A stretch of DNA of 10,336 bases, from the NCBI GenBank assembly GCA_036381835.1, contig DASVCA010000056.1, forward strand, positions 1 to 10,336, in the 5' to 3' direction. The translations under genes were made by a program, and so were the position numbers. How positions within the stretch are numbered: the first letter of the stretch is position 1; every line of letters begins with the position of its first letter. The DNA comes from DASULK01 sp036381835. GTDB lineage: Bacteria; Actinomycetota; Actinomycetes; Mycobacteriales; Micromonosporaceae. The notes beneath the pieces were generated by a model that saw nothing but the letters and a program-made list of their open reading frames with translations, had not been told where the DNA came from and searched no databases. This document shows, in pieces, positions 1 through 9,200 of the stretch.

Positions 1-204
1 ACACGACATCCACCAAGGGACGCCACACGCGCCACACGAGCGTGAGAACACAAAAGCCTTAAAAAGAAGCCACGCCCTGGAACAGGGCGGCAAAGAACAG
101 AGAAGACGTCCGCGGGCCCATGCCCTTGCGGAACATCCGGCATCGTTTCAACACCCGCCGGCCGGCCGCCATTCCCGGCGACCCCACACCCGACCCACGA
201 TCAG
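1..204. repeat. Left copy of a long inverted repeat
   Basis: Positions 1-204 match the reverse complement of 10133-10336 at 202 of 204 positions. The differences are at 142 (A here, C in the other copy's complement) and 156 (C here, G there). Identity is unbroken from 1 to 141, and similarity stops sharply after the shared TCAG at 201-204, so 204 is a real inner boundary. The outer boundary is unknown because the window ends inside the repeat. The unit contains a perfect 9-base tandem duplication (CGCCACACG at 21-29 and 30-38), an outward-facing hairpin terminator (61-91) and a GGCC-rich stretch (157-170). No transposase or other recognisable protein is encoded in it. Confidence 0.97.
61..91 (-). 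terminator. Outward-facing intrinsic terminator, left repeat
   Basis: Read on the minus strand, a perfect 7-bp stem CGCCCTG/CAGGGCG with a TTC loop (73-89) can be lengthened by GC/GC pairing across a two-base bulge. It is followed at once by TTCTTTTT (68-61). This is the classic rho-independent layout, and it works only for transcription leaving the window to the left; the other direction has an A-rich flank. Neither large gene points this way, so it would stop outward transcription entering the repeat. Confidence 0.7.
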
Positions 205-264
205 GCGATCCGGGGGTCAGCCCAGATACAACGCCACCCGGCCCGCCGAAATTCCGACCCGATC

Positions 265-293
265 ATGACAACATGCGATGGTGTGCGGATAGC
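265..293 (+). promoter_or_regulatory. Candidate promoter for gene 1
   Basis: ATGACA (265-270) resembles a -35 box (5 of 6 to TTGACA). After 17 bases comes GATAGC (288-293), a weak -10 box. This would start transcription near 300 and give a leader of about 155 bases. The leader includes a perfect 10-bp palindrome CCGGTACCGG at 380-389, possibly a regulator site. Nothing else in 205-454 looks better. It is a pattern match only. Confidence 0.3.
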
Positions 294-445
294 GTGGACT
301 TAGCGACTTATGTCCTGTATGTCCGGGTCACCCCCTCAGCCGGGGCGTGGCCGACATGCCCTGTCAGTGTCTGCGGTGCCCGGTACCGGTCAGTGGCCAA
401 TATGGAGCCTCTGTGATGATCTGAGCTGCCCCTGCCGCTCGTTCG

Positions 446-452
446 AAGGAAG
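446..452 (+). promoter_or_regulatory. Ribosome-binding site of gene 1
   Basis: AAGGAAG lies two bases before the ATG at 455, with its AGGA core four bases before it. A stop codon in the same frame at 422-424, with no other start codon between it and 455, makes this ATG the first possible start. Confidence 0.75.
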
Positions 453-454
453 TC

Positions 455-3400
455 ATGCGCGACGTATTCGAGCAGTTCGTCGTCGAGGATGGCGACCTGC
501 GCGCGGACCTGCTCGTCCAACCGGCGATCAACTACGCCCTGGTACACAACCGGGTGCCGCTGGTCCGCCACCTGTCGGTACGCAACAAAACCGACGGTGC
601 GGTCGCAGGCGTACAGGTCACCCTGGAACTGACCGGCCCGGACGGACCGCTAGCCGAGCCGTGGACCAGATCCGTCGCCGCACCGATCCAGCCGGGCGGG
701 ACCACCCGGTGGGAGGAGTTCGCCGACTTCCGACCCGACCAGGCACGGCTTCGAGGCACCGACGAGGCGTTCCCCGTCGAGTACCGGCTGACCGTGACCC
801 GGCCCGGCGGACGCGTCCTGCGCGGTACCGCGCCGTCCTGCGTGCTCGCCCACAACGAATGGTTCAACAGCCCCGCCCTCTACGACTCGCTCGCCGCGTT
901 CGTGCAGCCGAACAGTCAGGCGGTCCAGGAGATCCTGCGGGAAGCCGCGCGGATCCTGCAGGCCGCGACCGGCTCGGGCCTCCTCGACGGCTACCAGGCC
1001 GGTCCGAAGCGCGCCGCGCAGATTGCCGGAGCCACGTACGAGGCACTACGGCGGTTCGGCCTCACCTGGCAGGAGCTGCCCACCTCTTTCGCCAACACCG
1101 GCCAGAAGATCCGTACCACGGCCGCGGTCCTGACCGACCGGCTCGGCACCTGCCTGGACCTGTCGGTGACGTACGCGGCCTGCCTGGAGGCAGCCGGGCT
1201 GCGTCCGCTCATCTGGCTGACCACCGACCGCGCCTTCGCCGGGTTCATGCTGGAAGCCGAACGCCTGAAAGCGACCTCGGTCACCGAGGCCAACCTGCTG
1301 ATCTCGATGGTCGAATCGGGGCGGGCGGTGCCGGTGGAGCTGTCCGGCCCGGGGTCGGGCCCGGAGGCGGAGCCGGCGGTCGTCGACTTTCCAGCCGCGG
1401 TGCAGGCCGGCCTGGCCCACTTCCGGACCCACGACCACCGGTTGCAGGGCGTCATCGACGTACGCCTCGCCCACCGCTCGGGCATCCGGCCGATACCCGA
1501 CGCCCCCCAAACGGTGGCGCAGGCGGGGTGGATCCCCGGTGACGGTGCCGTCGGCTCCATCGAACTGCCGCCCGGGGTGGCACGGACCAGGCTGCGCAAG
1601 CGGGTCGAGGAGGACGGCGACCTGACGCAGCGGTCCGACGACGCGCCCCCGCGTATCCAGCAGTGGCGGAGGTCCCTGCTCGACCTGAGCCTGCGCAACC
1701 CGCTGCTCGACCTGCCCAAGCGTGGCCGGGACCTCGACCTGCACGTGCCGGTGGGAGCACTGTCCCTGCTGGAGGATCTGATCCACGACGGACGGCCGTT
1801 GGAGATCGTGCCCCAGGACGCGATCAGCCGCATTCACCGGCTCGCCGGCGCCCGGCGGGCGTCGGACCTCGAGCCGGACATCCTGATCCGGGAACTGCGC
1901 GCGGACCGCCGCATCTACGGCGCGGTCACCGAGCAGCGGTACAAGTCCGTGATGCGTACCCTGCAACGCGACGCCCGCACGATGGAGCAGGAGACCGGCA
2001 GCAACTACCTCTACCTCACCATCGGCACGCTGGTGTACGCCAAGGCGGGTGGCGGCGAGGCGCACGCCCCGCTGTTCCTGCTGCCCGTACGCATCGAAGG
2101 GGGCACCGGACACCGGCCGTACCACCTGGTCATCGACGGTACCGAGGTCGCCACCGCCAACCACTGCCTGATCGAATGGTTACGCCTGCGGCACGGGGTG
2201 GAGATCCCCGAACTGGAGAACCCGGCCCGCGACGACCACGGCGTCGACATCCCCAAGACCCTCGCCGCGATCAACGCCCGGCTGCTCGACAACCGTCTCA
2301 ACTACCGGGTCGACGAGACGGCCAGCCTGCGGCTGCTGCGGTTCTCCACGTTCCAGATGTGGCGCGACCTCGTCGACCACTGGCGCCTGTTCCTGGAGAA
2401 CCCGGTCGTCCGACACCTGGTGGAGTCCAGCGGTGCCACCTTCGACGATCCGGTCGGCACCGACGACGCGCTGATCGACGAGGCGGAGCTGCACTTGCCG
2501 ATCCCGGCCGACGGGTCGCAGATGAAGGCGATCCTGATGGCCGAACGCGGCCAGTCCTTCGTCCTGGAGGGGCCGCCCGGCACCGGCAAGTCGCAGACCA
2601 TCACCAACCTGATCGCCCGGGCCATCGTGGCAGGTCGTTCCGTGCTGTTCGTGGCCGAGAAGCAGGCGGCGCTCGACGTCGTCAAACGTCGCCTGAGGCA
2701 GATCGGCCTGGCACCGTTCACCCTGGACCTGCACGGCCGCAAGCAGTCGATGCGGGCCATCCGGGAACAGCTGCGGGACGCCCTCGACCAGCAGGATCCG
2801 GGCGAGGACCCCACGTGGACGGCGATCGAGACCGCCTACCGCGCCCGGCTGGAACCGTTGCGGACCTACCCGGAGCGGGTCCACGGGCGTAACGCCCTGG
2901 GGCTGTCGGCCTGGTCGGCGTACGAAACGCTACGGGCCTACGGCGAGGGGCCGACCGCCCGGGTGGGCCCGCACTACCTCGGGGCCCCCGACGAGCAGCG
3001 GCAACGGGTCGAGCTGACACTGCGCGAGTTTCCCGCGGCGGCCCGGTCGGCGCGGCTGCGCCCGGCGCATCCGTGGTCGCTGAGCGGCCGACGTCACCTG
3101 GAGGGACTGCACCCCGACGCGGTCACCCAGCTCGCCGCCGAGCTGGAGCAGGTGCGGCGTGAGCTGTCCGACCTTCCGGAGCTCGCCGCGCTGATGCGGG
3201 GACTCACCGACCCGGACGAGGCCGCCCGCCTGCTGCCCGTCGCGGTGCTGGCCGCCCAGGGCCGGCTTCCCGACCGGGCCGCCGTCGAACAGGCCGCCGA
3301 CCCCCGGTGGCCGCAGGCGGTGGCCCAGCTGCGTACGGAGCTGGCCCGGTTCCGGCAGACGTACGCCGCGGAGCTGGAGCTGTTCCGGCCGGAGGTGCTG

Positions 3401-6268
3401 ACCGCGCCGGAACTCGACCTGTGGCTGACCCAGGCGCAGGAAGCGTCCCGCCGCTTCTTCGGCCGGGGCAGACATCTGCGGGCCGTCGCCACCCGACTGC
3501 TGCCCTACCTGCGGCCCGGCGTCGCCGAACTGCGCGAGGATCTCGTACCCCCCGTCCTGGCCCGCTTGGCCGCCGCCCGTGACCAGGCGCGTGAGCTGCA
3601 CTGGCAGGCGCAGCGGATCCCCGGCCTGCCGCTGTCGCCGGCCTGGCGGCCCACCGACCCGGCGGCGGAGGAGGAGTTCGCCGAGGCGGAACGGGCCGTC
3701 GCAGCCGGCCGTGACCTGCTGGCCGCGTACCCGGCCGGCTGGTCGCTGTTCGAGGCGGGCGTCAGCCCCGCCCAGCTGGCCGTACTGGACCGGTTCGTGT
3801 CCGGGTGGCGGGCGTGGCGCGGGGTGCTGGACAGCGGGCCGGACGAGCTTCGCCTCTGGACCGGCGGGGCGCACTGGTACGACGCGTGGCAGCGGGACGG
3901 CGCGACCTGGCACAGCGACCTGAGCACGAACGGGCTGCTGCCGCTGCAGCGGTGGGCGACGGTACTCGCCCACGCCGACGTGCTGCGCGACGGCGGCCTG
4001 CCCGAGTACCGGGACCAGCTGCTGCGCGCCGAGATCGCCCCCAACCTCGCCGAAGAGGCGTACCGCCGGGGTGTGGCGGCCGCTTCACTGGCCGAGCGGC
4101 TGCGGGCCGGGGCGCTCGAATACTTCGACCCGGAGATCCACGACAACCATGTCGGGGAGTACGAGCTGGCCGCCGAGCGGCTCCGGTCGGCCCTCCCCGG
4201 TCGCCTGCCCGCGGTGCTGGTCCGCCGTCGCCCGTTCCACCCGGGTGAGCGGCGGGGCCGCTTCGCCGACTTCGCGGCGGAGCTGCGCCGCAGACGCGGC
4301 GGAAAGTCCTTCCGCGAGCTGTTCGAGGCGTACGCGGACATCATCCTCGCGTTGACCCCGTGCGTGATGGTCAGCCCCGCGTCGGCGGCGAACTTCCTCG
4401 CTCCGGGCGCGGCCCGGTTCGACCTGGTCGTGTTCGACGAGGCGTCCCAGATCCGGGTCGCGGAGGCGATCGGCGCGATGGGCCGTGGCCGGTCCACCGT
4501 CATCGTCGGGGATTCCCGGCAGATGCCGCCGACGACCATGATGCAGGCGTCGCACAGCGGCGACGACGATCTACCGGTCGATGACGGGCCGGTCCCGGAG
4601 GACCTGGAGAGCATCCTCAGTGAAGCCGTCGAGTCCGGGTTGCCGCAGCATTGGCTGTCCTGGCACTACCGCAGCCGGGACGAGTCGCTGATCGCCTTCT
4701 CGAACCGCTACTACTACGACGGCAAGCTGTCGAGCCTGCCGTCGCCGGGCAGCGGCGGCAGCGCCGGGATCAGTTGGCGGCGGGTGGCCGGCCGGTTCGA
4801 CCGGGGCGGTACCCGCACCAACCCGGTCGAGGCGCGGGCGGTGGTCGACGAGATCGTGCGCAGACTCTCCGACCCTGCCACCGCCGACCAGTCCCTCGGG
4901 GTCGTGACGTTCAACGTCCAGCAGCGGGACCTCATCCTGAACCTGCTGGAGGAGAGCAACCACCCGCTGGTCCGGGACCGCCTGGCCGCCGACGCCGCCG
5001 ATCCGATCTTCGTCAAGAACCTGGAGAACGTGCAGGGCGACGAGCGGGACGTCGTACTCTTCTCGCTGGCCTTCTCCACCGATCCGCGCACCGGGCAGTT
5101 GCCGCTGACCTTCGGACCGCTCAGCCAGGCCGGGGGAGAGCGGCGGCTCAACGTGGCGATCACCCGGGCGCGGCGCGAGGTGATCCTCTTCGCCTCCTTC
5201 GACCCGGGTGACATCGACATCTCCCGGACCTCGGCGGTGGGCACCCACCACCTGCGCGCCTACTGCGAGCTGGCTGAGGCGGGCATCGACCGTCTCGGGG
5301 ACCTCGCCGTCGACGGCGCCGGACACCGGGACCGGGTGATCGACGAGGTGGCCGAGGCCATCCGCCTGCGCGGGTACGAGGTCAAGATCGGACACGGCTT
5401 GTCCGACTTCACCGTCGACATCGCGGTGCGCGCGGCGGGGGCCGCCCGGTGGCAGGTGGCCGTCATGGTTGACGGGCCGCAGTGGAGCCGCCGGCCGACG
5501 GTCGCCGACCGGGACGGCGCACCCGGCCTGCTGCGCACCATCATGGGCTGGCCGGAGGTCGTCCGGTTCTGGCTGCCGGCCTGGATTCAGGACCGTTCGG
5601 CGGTACTCGACCGGGTCGAGGCGGCGGTGGCCCGCGCGGTGGCGGCGACCCGGACGGCGACGGCCGACCCGAGGACCGCCCCGCCCGTCCGTGACGCGAT
5701 CGCGCCGGTCGTCTTCGAACCCTACGTGCCGAACGTCGTCGGAACCCGGCAGGATGTCGCCGCGATCCGGTCGAGCGCGCAGGCGCGTGAGACCGTGCGC
5801 GCGGCGCTGGCCGAGGTCCTGGCCGCCGAGGCGCCGGTCGAACTGCACCGGCTCGCCCGGCTCACCCTCGCCCGGTTCGGTTTCGTCAAGCCCCCCAAGG
5901 GGCGCCGGGAGGAGGTCCTGGCGCTGCTGGACCAGCGCCTGATCCGGCACCACCCGACCGTCGGCAGTTTCGCCTGGCCGGAGGGGGTCGACCCGGACGG
6001 GTGGCGCGGGCTGCGGACCGGTCCGGAAGACGGTGGCGCCCGGTCGTTCGCCGAGATCCCGCCGGAGGAGATGGCCAACGCCGCGGTGTACGCCCTCAAC
6101 CTGGCCCCGGCGTTGGACGAGGAAGCGCTGTTGAAGTCGGCGCGTGAGCTGCTCGGTTACCGACGTAGAACCGAGCAGAACGACCGTCTCCTGCGGTACG
6201 GGTTGCAGATGGCGGTCAGCGGCGGGCGGATCGTACGACGCGCCGACGGACGGTACGAGGCGACCTGA
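455..6268 (+). CDS. Giant DUF4011/DUF3320-type SF1 helicase with transglutaminase-like and Vsr-like nuclease domains
   Basis: A 1937-aa, probably cytoplasmic protein; no signal peptide or membrane segment is evident. Domains in order: a beta-rich region (about 20-125); a transglutaminase-like domain around GTCLDL (Cys233), with Arg259 in DRAFAG where relatives usually have GHAF; DUF4011 beginning at W404 with LLDLSLRNPLL; then an Upf1-like COG1112 SF1 motor. Motor motifs are Walker A GPPGTGKS (706-713, Lys712), Ia VLFVAEKQAAL (730-740), a roughly 560-residue helical insert, Walker B VVFDEASQ (1325-1332), III GDSRQMPP (1352-1359), IV WHYRS (1403-1407), V VQGDERD (1526-1532) and VI RRLNVAITRAR (1563-1573). 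Residues about 1623-1700 resemble the Vsr/MTES_1575 nuclease fold: Asp1655 is kept, but the usual ECDG reads MVDG (1671-1674). A DUF3320-like segment (about 1780-1830) and a helical tail follow. The motor should hydrolyse ATP and move on nucleic acid. The architecture matches DUF4011-helicase-Vsr defence proteins (Hhe, from memory). An antiviral role is inferred. Confidence 0.93.
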   Translation: MRDVFEQFVVEDGDLRADLLVQPAINYALVHNRVPLVRHLSVRNKTDGAVAGVQVTLELTGPDGPLAEPWTRSVAAPIQPGGTTRWEEFADFRPDQARLRGTDEAFPVEYRLTVTRPGGRVLRGTAPSCVLAHNEWFNSPALYDSLAAFVQPNSQAVQEILREAARILQAATGSGLLDGYQAGPKRAAQIAGATYEALRRFGLTWQELPTSFANTGQKIRTTAAVLTDRLGTCLDLSVTYAACLEAAGLRPLIWLTTDRAFAGFMLEAERLKATSVTEANLLISMVESGRAVPVELSGPGSGPEAEPAVVDFPAAVQAGLAHFRTHDHRLQGVIDVRLAHRSGIRPIPDAPQTVAQAGWIPGDGAVGSIELPPGVARTRLRKRVEEDGDLTQRSDDAPPRIQQWRRSLLDLSLRNPLLDLPKRGRDLDLHVPVGALSLLEDLIHDGRPLEIVPQDAISRIHRLAGARRASDLEPDILIRELRADRRIYGAVTEQRYKSVMRTLQRDARTMEQETGSNYLYLTIGTLVYAKAGGGEAHAPLFLLPVRIEGGTGHRPYHLVIDGTEVATANHCLIEWLRLRHGVEIPELENPARDDHGVDIPKTLAAINARLLDNRLNYRVDETASLRLLRFSTFQMWRDLVDHWRLFLENPVVRHLVESSGATFDDPVGTDDALIDEAELHLPIPADGSQMKAILMAERGQSFVLEGPPGTGKSQTITNLIARAIVAGRSVLFVAEKQAALDVVKRRLRQIGLAPFTLDLHGRKQSMRAIREQLRDALDQQDPGEDPTWTAIETAYRARLEPLRTYPERVHGRNALGLSAWSAYETLRAYGEGPTARVGPHYLGAPDEQRQRVELTLREFPAAARSARLRPAHPWSLSGRRHLEGLHPDAVTQLAAELEQVRRELSDLPELAALMRGLTDPDEAARLLPVAVLAAQGRLPDRAAVEQAADPRWPQAVAQLRTELARFRQTYAAELELFRPEVLTAPELDLWLTQAQEASRRFFGRGRHLRAVATRLLPYLRPGVAELREDLVPPVLARLAAARDQARELHWQAQRIPGLPLSPAWRPTDPAAEEEFAEAERAVAAGRDLLAAYPAGWSLFEAGVSPAQLAVLDRFVSGWRAWRGVLDSGPDELRLWTGGAHWYDAWQRDGATWHSDLSTNGLLPLQRWATVLAHADVLRDGGLPEYRDQLLRAEIAPNLAEEAYRRGVAAASLAERLRAGALEYFDPEIHDNHVGEYELAAERLRSALPGRLPAVLVRRRPFHPGERRGRFADFAAELRRRRGGKSFRELFEAYADIILALTPCVMVSPASAANFLAPGAARFDLVVFDEASQIRVAEAIGAMGRGRSTVIVGDSRQMPPTTMMQASHSGDDDLPVDDGPVPEDLESILSEAVESGLPQHWLSWHYRSRDESLIAFSNRYYYDGKLSSLPSPGSGGSAGISWRRVAGRFDRGGTRTNPVEARAVVDEIVRRLSDPATADQSLGVVTFNVQQRDLILNLLEESNHPLVRDRLAADAADPIFVKNLENVQGDERDVVLFSLAFSTDPRTGQLPLTFGPLSQAGGERRLNVAITRARREVILFASFDPGDIDISRTSAVGTHHLRAYCELAEAGIDRLGDLAVDGAGHRDRVIDEVAEAIRLRGYEVKIGHGLSDFTVDIAVRAAGAARWQVAVMVDGPQWSRRPTVADRDGAPGLLRTIMGWPEVVRFWLPAWIQDRSAVLDRVEAAVARAVAATRTATADPRTAPPVRDAIAPVVFEPYVPNVVGTRQDVAAIRSSAQARETVRAALAEVLAAEAPVELHRLARLTLARFGFVKPPKGRREEVLALLDQRLIRHHPTVGSFAWPEGVDPDGWRGLRTGPEDGGARSFAEIPPEEMANAAVYALNLAPALDEEALLKSARELLGYRRRTEQNDRLLRYGLQMAVSGGRIVRRADGRYEAT

Positions 6269-6294
6269 CGCCAGGGTCGGGCAGCGGAAAGCCT
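6269..6294. other. 26-base gap between convergent stop codons
   Basis: The TGA of gene 1 (6266-6268) and the TGA of gene 2 (6297-6295 on the minus strand) face each other across 26 bases. No hairpin with a T-run is visible here, so the transcripts may overlap at their 3' ends or end by a factor-dependent route. Confidence 0.8.
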
Positions 6295-9200
6295 TCACCC
6301 CGTGGCGTCGTCGTGCGAATCACCGGGTCGGCGAGGGACGCGAGAAGACGTCGCCCTCCGCGACGTGCCGCCGAACGCTGGCTGCACCCATGCTTTCCGC
6401 CCGGGCTTCGACCGCGCCGGGCAGGTTTCGGAATAGCACCGCCAGTACCAGTCCGACTTGCCGCGTCGCAGGTCGATCTTGGTGTCGCCGCACGCACCAC
6501 AGCGCGGCGGCGCCGCGAACGTCTTCGCATGCTCGTGCTCCAGCAGCTTGCGGGCGAAATGCGCACCCCGGACGGTGAGCATCACCTCACGGGTACGCGA
6601 CTGTGAAAGTGCGTTCAGACTGCCGAGCAGCACGGTCTCCTCGTCGATGACGACGATCTTCTGGTGCATCTCATTGATCTCCACGACCGTGTGGAGGAGC
6701 TCGCGCAACTTGTTCAGGTAAATCTGGTTGTCGGGTCTGCCCTGTAGACCGTCCCGTGGACTTCGGACGAACAACGTGACCTCGACGCCGCGGGCCACCA
6801 CCCGGGACAGGACGGGAAGCAGGCTCTCGACCCGGCTCGTGGTCCACGGAGCCCAGATCCACACCGACCGTCGCGCATCTTCGAGGTGCTCCGCGAACAC
6901 CCGGTAGAACCCGCGTTCGTCGTGGATGTCGGTGACCCGGACGTGCTCCGCCAGCAGCTCCGACAGCTCCCTGCTGAACGGGCCGAGCTGCAGACGGTCC
7001 GCTTCACCGGCCGCCGTCGGAGTGATGAGCCTGGTCGCCGGTACGGCCCGAGCCCGACGGTCGCGCAGCAGCGCGGCGACCTCGGCCAGCGGGCTCCCGG
7101 AGGGTGCGGCGTTGACACGCTGCCGACTACCGATCAGGTACAGCCGGGTCCGGGTGCGGGTGACCGCGACGTTGAACAGTCGGACCCCGTCCCGCTCCCA
7201 CGTCTCCCCGCGAAGCGACGCCTTGGCTATCCACCGGGCGCGCTCTGCGTCTTCGACCATGTCGAAGACGACGATCGGGAACTCGCGACCCTGGAAGCGG
7301 TGTGCCGTGCCGACCTCGGTGATCGGCTTCGTCGCGCTCTCCTGGTCGCGCAGCGCCTCCAGGGTCGCGGCTACCTGATCCGCGTAAGGGGCGACGATGC
7401 CGGTCTTCTCACCGCGTGCCTGGTGGTAGTCGGCGAGGACTCGGCTGAGCAACGCACCGGCCGGCCACCATCCGGCGCTCCGGCTGGTAGGCCGTACCCG
7501 GCCGAGATCATCCAGCCCGTCCGTGTCGATCAGCACGATCTCCGGATCGTCGTCATCGTGAGCGCGTACGCCAGGACCCGGCTGCAGCAGGCCGTCGTAG
7601 GCGATGACATTCACCAGCCCCATGATCTCGGGACCGAACCGATGCTGCACGTCCAGCGCGGTACATCCGCGATGCCGCTGCGCCTCCTTCGCGGTTGTGA
7701 TGCCGCAGTGCGCGAAGACGTCCGTGGCCAACCATCGCCGGACATCGGCGCGGTCGCAATCCTGTACCGCCTTGTCGATGACCGCACCGAGCTGTCGGAA
7801 ATCCCCGAACAGGACAGCCGCCTGTTTCGCCCGAGAGACGGCCAGCAACACCTCCGGTAGGTTCGCGGCACCGACCTCGTCGACGAGCACCACATCGTAC
7901 GCTCCGTCCAGCAACGCCTTCGTGGTGCGCAGCCGGGCCAGGGTCGTAGCGACCACTTTGGCCTGCCAGATGATCTCACCTTCGGCGTTGCGGCGATGGC
8001 GGTCGAACCGTTCCTGAAGTTTTGCGTGCTCCTCCTCCAACCGCGAGCGCTCAACCTGGTTGGTGGCCTGCCTCGCCTGCAGTTCGGTCACCTTCGTGGC
8101 AAGCGACGGAAGCTGCTGCCGGTCGGCGCGCTCTGCCAAGGCACGTTGCGCTTCGGTCGGCCGGGGGCCGGCTTCTGCGGCCAGCAGCGCCTGCTGCGCC
8201 CGCGCCAGCTCGTCGTCGACTCGTCGAGCCGAGTCCTCGGCCTGCCGGAAGGCGCGTCGGGCGGCGGCGAGCGCAGCGTCGGCGGCGGCGACGTCCTCCC
8301 GGGTCCACCGAGCGGTGGAGGACAGCTGTCCGATCTGCGCTCGGACGACCGCACGTCGGCGGTCGAGCAGTAGCGAGGCGTTGTCCGCCCGGCGTCGATA
8401 CTCCGCCGCCTGCTGTCGGGCCGCATCCAGCGCGGCCCGCTGCTGCTTGATCCGCAACCGGTTACGCAGCCGGGCGAAAGCGCCGTCGCCTTCGAGCCGG
8501 CGGAGTTCAGCCTCGATCTGATCGGCCTGGTGGGAGGCGGTCAAAGCCTTCGCGTTCAGCTCGTCGGTAGCGGCGGCCAGACTCGCCAGGTCTTGCTCGA
8601 GGCGGTCGATTTTCATGTAAGTCGACCGTGCCGTGGACAGCTCTCGTACGCGTTGTTCAGCCGTGACCAGGTCGGCCCGTCGGCGCTCCGCCGCCCGCTG
8701 ACATTCCTGCGCTCTCGCCGTCAACCTGGCGGCGGCTTCGGCCAGCGTCGGTATCTCCGCCTCTGCCGATAGGAGGCGCTTCGCCAGCCGGTACTCCCGC
8801 TCGTCGAAGCCGTCGAGCCGCTCGCGTAGCCGGGCGAGTTCGTCATCCTCCTCCCGCATGCGCAGCAGCCGCTCCTCGACGGCGCGTCGGCGCTGCTCGA
8901 TCTCCGCCAGCTGGGTGCGGACCAGATGTGTGAGGCAGAGTTCCGGATGTGCGAGCACGTCGGGGTGGTGTGGGGGACCGACCCGCAGCAGGACTCCCCG
9001 TTCGCGGCGGTGGTCGACGGCGCCGAGCAGGGCGTTGTCGACCGCGATGTTCGTGGCCGAGACGAGGAGCACCCGCTTGCCGATGGACGACAGAGTCCTG
9101 ATCGCCTCCGCCAGTACCCTCGTCTTGCCCGTGCCGGGAGGCCCCCAGACGAGACGGACGCCGGTGGCCAGGCACGACTCGTACGCCTCCTGTTGGGTGG

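Noticed and set aside
120..416. Small Pro/Arg-rich reading frame starting in the left repeat, with the same first residues as a frame starting at 10217 on the minus strand
   Set aside because: The shared start (MPLRNIR...) follows directly from the inverted repeat. The frames diverge at the repeat edge into low-complexity sequence, show no domain, and lack a convincing ribosome-binding site.
4571..6298. 575-residue open frame antisense to gene 1, and other long antisense or shifted frames (310-1542, 1663-2892, 2930-3973)
   Set aside because: Long shadow frames are normal in high-GC coding DNA. Their translations are low-complexity Arg/Pro/Gly sequence without motifs, while gene 1 has ordered family motifs throughout.
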